A stretch of 64,000 bases of DNA from Photobacterium profundum SS9. Its GTDB lineage: Bacteria > Pseudomonadota > Gammaproteobacteria > Enterobacterales > Vibrionaceae. Every line of letters starts with the position of its first letter. The stretch's first letter is position 1. The notes beneath the pieces were generated by a model, which saw only the letters and a list, made by a program, of their open reading frames with translations, ran no database searches and was not told where the DNA came from. The stretch covers positions 2,617,411 through 2,681,410 of the forward strand of contig NC_006370.1 of the NCBI RefSeq assembly GCF_000196255.1, in the 5' to 3' direction. Of the stretch, positions 56,305 to 64,000 are shown one piece after another. The position numbers and the translations under genes were made by a program.

Positions 56305-56350
56305 AACCCTTTTGCCCTGTTACTCGTCGTAACAAAAGGTCAAAAGGGTT
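56305..56350. terminator. bidirectional terminator between the MFS gene and htpX
   Basis: AACCCTTTTG (56305-56314) / CAAAAGGGTT (56341-56350) with an A run on the left and TTCTTG on the right. Confidence 0.7.
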
Positions 56351-56426
56351 TTCTTGTCTTTGTCTATAATCAAATAAGATCATCTATAATCAAATAACGT
56401 AACATTTATAAACGCTTAACTATTGA

Positions 56427-57308
56427 TTAAAGGTGCTCACCACGGCGCAAAGCATCAATACGCTTGTCTAGCGGTGGGTGAGTCATAAACAATTCAGACA
56501 ATGACTTCTTCTTACCATTGATACCGAATGCCATCATAGAGCCTTCTAGCTGTGGCTCGTGGCTCATTTTCAAACGCTCTAACGCAGCAATCATCTTTTC
56601 TTTACCGACTAAGTTCGCAGAACCCGCGTCCGCTTTAAATTCACGGTGTCGGCTATACCACATAGTTAGAATGCTTGCTAAGAAGCCAAACAGTACTTCC
56701 ATAATTGAAGAGACGATGAAGTACGTTATGTAGCTACCACCTCCGCCTTCCTCATCACTGTTGTTAACACCGCTGATTGCGCCCGCCACTAAACGAGAAA
56801 CAAAAATAACAAAGGTATTCACAACACCTTGCATTAAGGTCATCGTTACCATATCACCATTAGAGATATGACTGATTTCATGAGCAAGTACCGCTTCAGC
56901 TTCATCACGTGTCATGCTGTGAAGCAAACCCGTTGAAACCGCAACCAGTGAATCATCACGCTTAGCGCCTGTTGCAAATGCGTTGATATCAGCAGAGTCA
57001 TAAACAGCAACGGTTGGCATACCAATGCCTGCTTGTTGCGCTTGACGAGAAACGGTTTCCATCAACCAGTGCTCTGTTTCATTGCGAGGATGTTCAATAA
57101 CTGAACCACCGACAGAACGAAGAGCCATCTTCTTTGACATGAAGAGTGAGAATAGCGAGCCACCAAAGCCGAACAGTGCAGCCATTACCAATAAGCCAGA
57201 TAGGCTACCAGGCTGCATACCTGTTACAGCATAAACGACATTCAAGACAACGCTGAATACCAGCATTACGGCAAGGTTGGTTGCCAAGAACAAAGCAATT
57301 CGCTTCAT
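56427..57308 (-). CDS. htpX: membrane protease HtpX
   Basis: Zinc metalloprotease of the inner membrane (M48 family) that clears damaged membrane proteins. 293 residues. Two N-terminal helices (about 5-26 and 36-56) precede the catalytic HEISH, with H143, E144 and H147. The third ligand lies in the [12 protein letters not shown] stretch. Two further helices lie around 155-215. The ATG at 57308 ([11 protein letters not shown]) is the family start. The longer frame from a TTG at 57326 is rejected. It stands alone. Confidence 0.95.
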   Translation of the reverse strand: MKRIALFLATNLAVMLVFSVVLNVVYAVTGMQPGSLSGLLVMAALFGFGGSLFSLFMSKKMALRSVGGSVIEHPRNETEHWLMETVSRQAQQAGIGMPTVAVYDSADINAFATGAKRDDSLVAVSTGLLHSMTRDEAEAVLAHEISHISNGDMVTMTLMQGVVNTFVIFVSRLVAGAISGVNNSDEEGGGGSYITYFIVSSIMEVLFGFLASILTMWYSRHREFKADAGSANLVGKEKMIAALERLKMSHEPQLEGSMMAFGINGKKKSLSELFMTHPPLDKRIDALRRGEHL

Positions 57309-57385
57309 ATTTCCAATTATCTCCAATAAATAAAAGAAGCTTCAAATACATAATAGATGGTAAGTGCCACCTACAGTTTAGTTAA

Positions 57386-57452
57386 TATACCCAAGTTATC
57401 TCAAGATGCTCGTTTCAGCGAGAATCCTGCATCTTGAGGTAGCTTGGGTATA
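57386..57452. repeat. 67-bp hairpin repeat, deletion derivative of the 283-bp element
   Basis: Inverted 24-base arms (57386-57409 and 57429-57452) around a 19-base centre. The sequence equals the first 42 or so and last 28 or so bases of the element at 42184-42466, joined at a shared GAAT, with one base change in the left arm (TTATC against TTACC). Confidence 0.75.
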
Positions 57453-57960
57453 TATGGTCGTTCAAAGCAATTACAAGTGAAAGAACATAATTGTTACCAT
57501 TCGTATCAAGCTAAAGAATGATTGTTAATACTACATAGGTAAATTTAAGGTTTACAGGTCTTGTTATTAAACCGTTATAATTCCAGTAAGGCATAATGAC
57601 AAAATTTAATCATTATTATCATTCTACTGTTATAACGAACATGGCCGCCCAAAAACTGAACAGTGTTCACTATTATAAATCGAAGAGTAAAGTACTCACT
57701 TGTTTCTTCATTGCTTTATCTCTACAATGTGCGCCTACACATTTCGTGGATACAAACTTTTGACGATCACTCCGCCTTAGACAATCACTTCGGAACACTC
57801 TCGTTCCAACAAATCACTATCTAGGTAGCACTTTTGCTGCCCATCTTGCTGTGCGTTTTAATCACTAACAGCACCCCTATAAAATTTGTCGCTACATTTT
57901 TATCCGGTTATTACCTGATGGTTTCCGTTCGCGCAAATTTTAATAATTTGAGTATATTGA
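57453..57960. other. 508-base spacer upstream of the SulP remnant
   Basis: No gene is visible. TGAACAGTGTTCA (57656-57668 or nearby) is a 13-base palindrome that could be an operator. An AT-rich stretch at 57608-57624 loosely resembles a Fur box but is not convincing. Confidence 0.25.
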
Positions 57961-59437
57961 ATGTTAGATACTGTAAAAAAAGATTGGTTCTTCAATGTGA
58001 AGGGCGATCTTCTTGCTGGTCTTGTTGTTGCTTTGGCACTTATTCCTGAAGCTATTGCCTTCTCAATTATTGCTGGTCTCGATCCAAAAGTCGGTCTTTA
58101 TGCGTCATTTTCTATGGCTGTTATTATTGCATTTACAGGTGGTAGACCTGGCATGATTTCAGCTGCAACGGGTGCAATGGCGTTACTGATGGTCACGTTA
58201 GTAAAAGATCATGGGCTGGAGCAACCGTACTCACAGGTGTGATACAAATAGCCGCTGGGTATCTGAAACTGGGTAGCTTAATGCGCTTTATTTCTCGATC
58301 GGTTGTCACCGGTTTTGTAAATGCGCTCGCCATTTTAATTTTTATGGCACAGTTACCAGAGCTGACGAATGTAACTTGGCACGTTTACGCCATGACAGCA
58401 GCTGGTTTGGGTATTATATATCTATTCCCCTACCTACCCGCTATCGGAAAATTATTACCTTCTCCTTTAGTGTGTATTGTTGCCCTCACATTGTTTCTAT
58501 CTTGCTCGGCTTAGATATTAAAACAGTGGGTGATATGGGGCAGCTTCCCGACACTCTTCCTATCTTCCTTTGGCCTGATGTTCCTTTAAACCTAGACACA
58601 TTGATGATCATTCTTCCCTACTCGCTTGGGTTAGCGGCTGTTGGCTTACTTGAATCCCTAATGACAGCAACCATTGTTGATGATCTTACCGATACAGAAA
58701 GTGATAAAAACCGAGAATGTAAAGGTCAAGGCTTAGCGAATATTGGCGCAGGTTTGATGGGTGGTATGGCGGGCTGTGCGATGATCGGTCAGTCAATAAT
58801 CAACATTAAATCAGGCGGCCGTGGTCGGTTGTCGTGTTTATCGGCAGGTGTGTTCTTATTAGTGATGGTGGATTTCCTTGGTGATTGGCTCAAGCAGATC
58901 CCAATGGCTGCGTTAGTTGCCGTCATGATTATGGTATCAATTGGTACATTCTCATGGGATTCGCTACGAAACCTAAAAAAGCATCCGCTTTCGAGCAATA
59001 TTGTGATGGTGGTTACCGTTGCTGTGGTAGTTGCCAGTCATAATCTCGCTATCGGCGTTTTTGTCGGCGTATTGCTCGCGGCTTTATTCTTTGCCAACAA
59101 AATCAGTCGTTTTATGGTGGTGAAAAGTGCTGACAATACCGCTAGTGCATCACGTCACTATAAAGTGATAGGACAAATATTCTTTGCCTCTTCAGAGCAA
59201 TTTTTAAAGTCATTTGATTTTAAAGAAGTGTTAGATCACGTCACTATCGATCTTTCTTCCGCCCACTTTTGGGATATCACCTCAGTATCAGCACTTGATA
59301 AAGTCGTTATCAAATTCCGTCGTGAAGGTGCAACCGTTGAGTTAATTGGAATGAATGAAGCAACAAATACCCTTGTCGATAAATTTGGTATTCACGACAA
59401 ACCTGAAGAGGTTGAAAAACTAATGGCTGGTCACTAA
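57961..59437 (+). pseudogene. SulP-family anion transporter, frameshifted twice
   Basis: Parts of one SulP protein occur in three successive frames: 57961 to about 58220 ([40 protein letters not shown]), about 58222-58490 ([20 protein letters not shown]) and about 58490-59437 ([20 protein letters not shown] to the C-terminal STAS domain, about the last 90 residues). At the first break roughly ten bases coding for YLLA seem lost; at the second, one base. The SulP family moves sulphate or bicarbonate. Intact length would be about 490 residues. It is broken unless the breaks are sequencing errors. Confidence 0.75.
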
Positions 59438-59447
59438 GGAATTTATA

Positions 59448-60286
59448 ATGAAAAATATTATCGCGTGTATTGATGGTTCATCCATGTCGACAACTGTGTG
59501 TGATGCTAGCATTTGGGCAGCCAAACACTTAGACGTCCCTTTCATGTATTAGATAAGTCGGAATACCCTGTAACAAGTGAGTTATCAGGTAGTATTGGAT
59601 TAGGCAGCCGAGAGCAACTTCTTGAAGATTTAACGGCACTAGATGAACAACGCAGTAAATTGGCCCTTAAACATGGGAAGTATTTACTTACTGACATGAT
59701 GGAAAGAGCGAATCAGCAAGGTTTGCCTAACGTCATTAAACAACAAAGACACGGTGACTTTGTTGAATCTCTGCTTGATATTGAAGCTGAAACTCGCTTG
59801 CTGGTGATTGGTAAATCAGGTGAAACACATCAAAATCAAACCACCGCTATTGGTTCTCAGCTTGAAAGTGTTATTCGCTCTATAAAGGCACACACCTTAG
59901 TCGCAATAAAACCGTTTAACGAACCAAAGTCGTTCATGATTGCATTTGATGGCAGTGACATCAGTCTAAAACTCATCGATAAAGCGATAAAAACCCCGTT
60001 ATTAAATGGATTAACCTGCCACTTAGTGATGGTGAAAGACGACGATGATCGTACAGAATCTTTCCATGTTGCCGCTAAGAAATTACGTGCTGCAAATATC
60101 GATGTCTTGGAAAAAATCATTGAGGGCGATATCCACTCTGCACTGGTGCACTATCAAACACACAATGATATTGGCCTTATTGTAATGGGCGCTTATGGGC
60201 ATTCACGTGTTAGGCAGTTTTTCTTAGGCAGTAATACCACTGAAATGCTAACCAAAAGCCAAGTGCCGCTCTTACTTATTCGCTAG
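59448..60286 (+). pseudogene. tandem universal stress protein (UspA), frameshifted near its start
   Basis: An ATG with AAGGA upstream, 10 bases after the SulP stop, reads MKNIIACIDGSSMSTTVCDA, a normal UspA start, but meets a stop after 33 residues. The remaining 250 or so residues continue in another frame from FHVLDKSEYPVTSELSGS, with a second UspA domain (SFMIAFDGSDISLKLIDKA, then IVMGAYGHSRVRQFFLGSNT). A loss of 1 (or 4) bases near 59538 explains it. SulP-Usp pairs of this type often act together in marine bacteria, so both partners are damaged here. Confidence 0.7.
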
Positions 60287-60408
60287 AAATGAAATAAATG
60301 TGTGATAAGGCTAAATCTTAGACTTTAGTCTTATTGCATCAAGTGCGCATATTGATTATTGTTGTTGTCAGGTGTTTAAAACACCAGTCTATTTATCAAG
60401 GAGGAATA

Positions 60409-60573
60409 ATGGCCGACAAAGAGAACTACAAAGTTGCGATTGATATTCTTTGCTGTCATCTTGGTATGTCAGTTGATGAAGCTCATAAGGAATTAGGGCT
60501 TGATGCATCAGGTAAACCTAAACTGACAAATACTCAAGAAGCACTTATCGGATTAACAGGCGATAACAGCTAA
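60409..60573 (+). CDS. 54-residue protein of unknown function
   Basis: Strong ribosome binding site AAGGAGG seven bases before the ATG. The product is MADKENYKVAIDILCCHLGM followed by a Lys/Asp-rich tail (GLDASGKPKLTNTQEALIGL), probably a small helical protein. The palindrome GGTGTTTAAAACACC lies 25 bases upstream and related sequence occurs twice downstream. I recognise no family. Confidence 0.55.
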   Translation: MADKENYKVAIDILCCHLGMSVDEAHKELGLDASGKPKLTNTQEALIGLTGDNS

Positions 60574-60624
60574 GATGATTACGCTATAAAAAAGCATTTT
60601 CAATGCTTTGTGTGACAATGCAAA

Positions 60625-60655
60625 ACTATGTTTTACATGGCGTTTAAAACATAGT
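60625..60655 (+). terminator. hairpin after the 54-residue gene
   Basis: ACTATGTTTTA (60625-60635) / TAAAACATAGT (60645-60655), a perfect 11-bp stem followed by CTTAT. It may terminate or be part of a repeat carrying TTTAAAACA. Confidence 0.4.
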
Positions 60656-60656
60656 C

Positions 60657-60887
60657 TTATATGGCATTTAAAACATTAATGATCATGCAGCGTCCACACC
60701 AAGTAATTATGAGTAAAGCCACTGCCAGCCAGTGGCTTTTTTTTTGCTCTAAGCGAGTTAGTCGAGCATCCATTTTTGTCATCATTTCACGCACCCACTT
60801 AATGCCTGTTTTCATGGCTACGCCTGTACCAAACGCAGAGCAAAAACCAGTTGCTGCAGCGACTAATACCGTTTGATATAACTCCAT
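60657..60887 (-). CDS. small membrane protein, possible prophage remnant
   Basis: 76 residues with GAGGGG six bases before the ATG. An N-terminal helix (VLVAAATGFCSAFGTGVAM) is followed by a charged stretch (KWVREMMTKMDARLTRLEQK), a layout seen in small phage proteins of the lysis region. A strong terminator of the opposite strand lies inside its 3' third, after KK. The frame may therefore run past its original end, so the gene is likely truncated or decayed. The name is a guess from layout only. Confidence 0.45.
   Translation of the reverse strand: MELYQTVLVAAATGFCSAFGTGVAMKTGIKWVREMMTKMDARLTRLEQKKSHWLAVALLIITWCGRCMIINVLNAI
60715..60745 (+). terminator. strong terminator
   Basis: AAAGCCACTG (60715-60724) / CAGTGGCTTT (60730-60739) with a run of nine T. 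It ends + strand transcription from the small gene at 60409. Confidence 0.85.
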
Positions 60888-60924
60888 CCAACCCCTCTAT
60901 TTTTTCTCTTTTTTAAACAGGTAT

Positions 60925-61122
60925 TCAAACTTTACCAACGGTGATGATCTCACTTGCAGGAATCCCCGTTTTACGCTGGATGTCATCGGCTTTTTGCATC
61001 ATCACACACGCATACTGGCAGTTATCAATGATGGTGTGCATGTTGTATTTCTGCCCTGCAAGAACGGCGATAGCAAAGTCACGAGGGTGGGAATAACTGC
61101 GAACGGGATGCCCCCCAATCAA
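60925..61122 (-). pseudogene. fragment of an unrecognised protein
   Basis: A 65-codon frame beginning at a TTG, without a clear ribosome binding site and with a stop four codons further upstream. The product starts MIGGHPVRSYSHPRDFAIAV and ends IPASEIITVGKV. It precedes the small membrane protein gene by 37 bases on the same strand. It looks like the C-terminal part of a larger protein, perhaps phage-derived. Confidence 0.35.
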
Positions 61123-61180
61123 TACAGTGAATTACACATTACTGTCACATTGGGTGCTAAATAAAGTAAAGAAAGATCAA

Positions 61181-61208
61181 AAAAAAGGCACTTTTCAGTG
61201 CCTTTTTT
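61181..61208. terminator. bidirectional terminator at the end of the biotin operon
   Basis: AAAAAAGGCACT (61181-61192) / AGTGCCTTTTTT (61197-61208) with a 4-nt loop. It ends the bioD transcript on the minus strand and shields it from the small genes to the left. Confidence 0.85.
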
Positions 61209-61265
61209 CATATCTAGTATTTAGTAATTACTTACACACTAAACAGCGCTATAAACCTAACGCAC

Positions 61266-61928
61266 TCAAATCAATATACTTTGATAAGTCACGTTTTTTA
61301 ATGCTGGCATGTATGGAATTTCACCCATTTTTTTGCCCGGTAGGTTTTTCTCTAGCATTTTAATAATATCAGCGTAGTTTTCTGTGCCTGGATTGATACG
61401 ATTAGCAACCCAACCAACCAATTCTAAACCATCATTTTTAATCGCTTCTGCGGTAAGTATTGCATGGCTTAAACACCCTAGCTTTACACCCACAACCAAG
61501 ATAACAGGTAGCTTTTCACGCTTTACCCAACTTGATAGAAAATCGGTATGAGAAATCGGCACACGCCAGCCACCAGCACCTTCGATAAGTACGGCTTCTG
61601 ATTTACTTTTAAGATGCTCTAAGCCTGCGCTTAATACATCAAAATCTATCACCTGCCCTTCTTGCTCTGCCGCAAGGTGGGGAGAAATGGCGGCTTCGAA
61701 TGCGTATGGATTAACTTCTTGATAGTCCAGTTCAACCACTGAAGCATCTTGAATATACAATGCGTCTGAATTACGCATCCCTTCATCTGTTGGTGTGCTA
61801 TCTGATGCCACAGGCTTATAACCCGCCATCTTAATATTCGCGCTAGCAGCTGCGTGTAAAATTGCGCGAGAGGCTACAGTTTTACCTACTTCGGTATCTG
61901 TACCTGTAAGAAAGAAAGCGTTAGTCAT
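61266..61928 (-). CDS. bioD: dethiobiotin synthetase
   Basis: 220 residues. ATP-dependent closure of the ureido ring of dethiobiotin. The N-terminal P-loop-like GTDTEVGKT (residues 9-17) and [13 protein letters not shown] (about 115-128) are the family marks, followed by [17 protein letters not shown] sequence ([15 protein letters not shown]). It overlaps bioC by eight bases and is the last gene of the minus-strand biotin operon. Confidence 0.95.
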   Translation of the reverse strand: MTNAFFLTGTDTEVGKTVASRAILHAAASANIKMAGYKPVASDSTPTDEGMRNSDALYIQDASVVELDYQEVNPYAFEAAISPHLAAEQEGQVIDFDVLSAGLEHLKSKSEAVLIEGAGGWRVPISHTDFLSSWVKREKLPVILVVGVKLGCLSHAILTAEAIKNDGLELVGWVANRINPGTENYADIIKMLEKNLPGKKMGEIPYMPALKNVTYQSILI

Positions 61929-62760
61929 TTATTATTACTCCAAAACAGACTTGATATGTAGCTGGCAGTTGACCATTCTCATCTCGAAACTCATTGTAGG
62001 CGCTCTCTAACGCCATGATCGTTTTACGACCGGCCAAGCCTGCTTTGCGCCCTTGTGGTAAATGAGTCGCTCCTATCCCTTTTAGGTCCTTCATGAGTCC
62101 AACTGCCGCTGGATAATTCACTCTAATTGGTTTGAAGTCTAGGGTATCGATTGCCCCTCCCGCTTGCGCCAGCGCAAGTTTTATCGCCTTTTGCGAAAGA
62201 AAATGATTCACATGTTGATATCGATCAACCTCTTGCCATGCCTGTGAAAGCTCAAATAACGAACCCTCTACTAAAGTGGTAAACATAATCTTACCATCTG
62301 GCTTAACCACTCGACGCAACTCTTTCAATGGCACAGACAGGTCATCACACCACTGTAAGGCAAGGCTGCTGAAAGCAACATCAAACTGATTATCGTCAAT
62401 CGGTAAGTTTTCAGCATCAGCTTCTAAATAGGTAACACTATCGCCACAACGAGACTTTGCCTGTGCCAGCATTTCTATCGATAAATCAGCGGCAGAAACA
62501 TCATAGCCACGTTGCATTAATTGTTCTGAAAAATACCCCGTGCCGCACCCTAAATCTAATACGCGAGTACCTGTGGGAATAACCGCAGGTAAACGCTCAA
62601 GCAACTGATGACCAACAATGCGCTGAAAAGCAGCCGCTTTATCGTAATGCTTGGCTGCACGACCAAATGCTTCTGCCACGGCTTGTTTATCAATTCGAGG
62701 AATGTCGTTTGTTTTTAATTCTGCTTTGTCATGGGTGACAGCATTAACTTCATTCATCAT
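61921..62760 (-). CDS. bioC: malonyl-ACP O-methyltransferase
   Basis: 279 residues. Methylates malonyl-ACP to disguise it as a fatty-acid primer for pimelate synthesis. SAM-binding motif I is [15 protein letters not shown] (about residues 66-80). [20 protein letters not shown] in the N-terminal part and [12 protein letters not shown] are typical of BioC. Tandem ATGs begin at 62760 and 62757. The gene overlaps bioF by 11 bases. Confidence 0.93.
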   Translation of the reverse strand: MMNEVNAVTHDKAELKTNDIPRIDKQAVAEAFGRAAKHYDKAAAFQRIVGHQLLERLPAVIPTGTRVLDLGCGTGYFSEQLMQRGYDVSAADLSIEMLAQAKSRCGDSVTYLEADAENLPIDDNQFDVAFSSLALQWCDDLSVPLKELRRVVKPDGKIMFTTLVEGSLFELSQAWQEVDRYQHVNHFLSQKAIKLALAQAGGAIDTLDFKPIRVNYPAAVGLMKDLKGIGATHLPQGRKAGLAGRKTIMALESAYNEFRDENGQLPATYQVCFGVIIND

Positions 62761-63928
62761 TAATCACCTCATTTAACGTTGTTGCTAATCGTTTAATATC
62801 TTGTTCTGTGTGTGCGGCCGTTAACGTTATTCTTAAACGCGCACTATTTACGGGTACGGTTGGTGGTCTAATTGCACTTACCCATAAACCTTTCGCTTTT
62901 AATGCATTGGAAACCGATAACGCTTTATGACTATCGCCAATAATTAAGGGTTTGATAGGCGTGTGCGTATCAACCAGTTGTATTGAGCTCTCGACATTTT
63001 CAAAAAGTAAGTACCCTAAATCGTGCAATTTTTCACGACGCCAATCATCTGATTGAATAAGACGACAAGCCGCACTTAATGCGTGAGCTTGTGATGGAGG
63101 CATTGACGTCGAATAAATGAAATGACGAGCAAATTGAATTAAGTATTCAGCAGTATCGTTATTGCACATGACAGCAGCGCCTGATAATCCAAAGGCTTTA
63201 CCAAATGTCACAATAAGAATGTCGGCTTTCACCCCAGCAAGATCACAACTGCCTCGTCCTTTATCACCCAATACCCCACAGCCATGTGCATCATCAACCA
63301 TTAACCACGCATCATGCTGGCTACATTGCTCTGAAATGTTAGCCAACGGTGATAGATCACCATCCATGCTAAAGACCCCTTCAGTGATCACTAATGGGTT
63401 AATAGACGGAAATTTATCATTGGTTTGATGAAGTAAGCGAGTTAATGCAGAGAGATCATTATGAGCGAATCGACGCATGGTTGCAGGTGATAACAGGCCA
63501 GCTTCCATCAGTGATGCATGGTTCAATTTATCTTGAATTAATACATCATGCTTATCTGGAATCGTAAACAAAACCGCTTGGTTCGCACTGAAACCGCTAT
63601 TGAATAATAACGCGCGATCGTAACCCAGCCAGTCGGCAAGTTGATCTTCTAGTGCTTTGTGAGCGGAATGAAAACCCGTCACTAAAGGTGATGCACCACT
63701 ACCAGCGCCGAATAGCGTTAGCCCTTCTTGCCATGCCGATAGTATGGCGGGATCTTGTGCCAAGCCAAGGTAGTCATTACTCGAAAAGTTAAGTAACGAT
63801 GTACCTTGATGGTAAACACTTTGATCAGCACGAGACAAACACGCACGCTGGCGATATAACCCTTGGGTTTCTCGTGCTTCCAGCGCGTGTTTTATTTTGT
63901 GATTAAAACGACGATTAGACAGTGGCAT
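62750..63928 (-). CDS. bioF: 8-amino-7-oxononanoate synthase
   Basis: PLP enzyme condensing pimeloyl-ACP with alanine. 392 residues from MPLSNRRFN, which overlaps the bioB stop by 14 bases. Marks are NFSSNDYLGLA, FGAGSGASPLVTGFH, MVDDAHGCGVLG and the PLP lysine in LIVTFGKAFGLSGA. An earlier ATG at 63943 gives MIYSTMPLSN and sits after GGGTAAAG; the choice between the two starts is open. It lies second in the order bioB-F-C-D. Confidence 0.95.
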   Translation of the reverse strand: MPLSNRRFNHKIKHALEARETQGLYRQRACLSRADQSVYHQGTSLLNFSSNDYLGLAQDPAILSAWQEGLTLFGAGSGASPLVTGFHSAHKALEDQLADWLGYDRALLFNSGFSANQAVLFTIPDKHDVLIQDKLNHASLMEAGLLSPATMRRFAHNDLSALTRLLHQTNDKFPSINPLVITEGVFSMDGDLSPLANISEQCSQHDAWLMVDDAHGCGVLGDKGRGSCDLAGVKADILIVTFGKAFGLSGAAVMCNNDTAEYLIQFARHFIYSTSMPPSQAHALSAACRLIQSDDWRREKLHDLGYLLFENVESSIQLVDTHTPIKPLIIGDSHKALSVSNALKAKGLWVSAIRPPTVPVNSARLRITLTAAHTEQDIKRLATTLNEVINDE

Positions 63929-64000
63929 CGTAGAATAAATCATCTTTACCCGGACGCGCAGCAACACGTTGTGCAACCTGACCTAATAATTCATGCTCTT
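63915..64000 (-). CDS. bioB: biotin synthase, 3' end only
   Basis: The last 27 or so codons of a radical-SAM biotin synthase: EHELLGQVAQRVAARPGKDD, then LFYDATV and a stop at 63915-63917. The rest lies beyond the window edge. Its position before bioF fits the standard bioBFCD order. Confidence 0.8.
   Translation of the reverse strand, partial: EHELLGQVAQRVAARPGKDDLFYDATV

Noticed and set aside
57608..57624. Fur-box-like TAATCATTATTATCATT upstream of the SulP remnant
   Set aside because: AT-rich context and too few matches to the 19-bp consensus; no iron gene nearby.
1..64000. CRISPR array or integron cassette array
   Set aside because: No set of regularly spaced direct repeats and no cas or integrase gene; the repeats seen are hairpins or isolated pairs.

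Overview
The window looks like a chromosomal segment of a marine Vibrionaceae bacterium, most likely a Photobacterium. This rests on recalled similarity of the proteins to Vibrio and Photobacterium homologues (SiaP, the RpiR-type NanR, a TagA/StcE-type metalloprotease), on the AT-rich intergenic DNA, and on a Vibrionaceae-style hairpin repeat present twice. No database search was possible, so the genus is an inference.

Layout. 0.2-6.1 kb: glyoxylate metabolism, with gcl-hyi-glxR (minus) divergent from malate synthase and a GlcG-like protein (plus). 6.8-16.7 kb: a complete sialic acid island with the TRAP transporter siaPQM, the anomerase nanQ, a second (sodium symporter) transporter siaT, nanK, nanE, the regulator nanR and the lyase nanA. 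Seven near-identical operator-like palindromes lie around nanE, nanR and nanA. 17.1-19.9 kb: a cyclic-di-GMP-I (GEMM) riboswitch in front of a secreted StcE/TagA-like M66 metalloprotease. 20.4-34.5 kb: anaerobic citrate fermentation, with citC-D-E-F-X-G and a DUF5718-like gene on the minus strand, divergent from citS-oadG-oadA-oadB-citA-citB and a DUF3775-like gene.

34.5-42.5 kb: a chemoreceptor, then a mobile-DNA-rich stretch. It holds an internally deleted IS6-type remnant, a second IS6 fragment, tRNA-Ser(UGA) with a decayed copy of its tail, a DMT exporter with a MocR regulator, and an IS200/IS605 element sitting in the signal-peptide region of a TPR protein gene, followed by a 283-bp MITE-like repeat. 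42.8-56.3 kb: an ABC-2 exporter with its HlyD protein, a COG2509 flavoprotein, small proteins, an RND efflux pair with a divergent LysR regulator, and an MFS transporter coupled to a 57-residue His-rich peptide. 56.4-64 kb: htpX, a deletion derivative of the MITE, a SulP transporter and universal stress protein that both look frameshifted, small orphan genes, and the biotin genes bioF-bioC-bioD with the 3' end of bioB at the window edge.

How it fits together. The riboswitch-controlled mucinase next to a two-transporter sialic acid pathway suggests use of host or organic-particle mucin sugars, with c-di-GMP tying the protease to surface life. Citrate fermentation and the glyoxylate genes add further carbon routes. 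The most unusual structural features are the IS200 insertion that separates a start codon from its gene, the run of frameshifts in SulP-Usp, the paired long and short hairpin elements, and the operator array of the sialic acid island.
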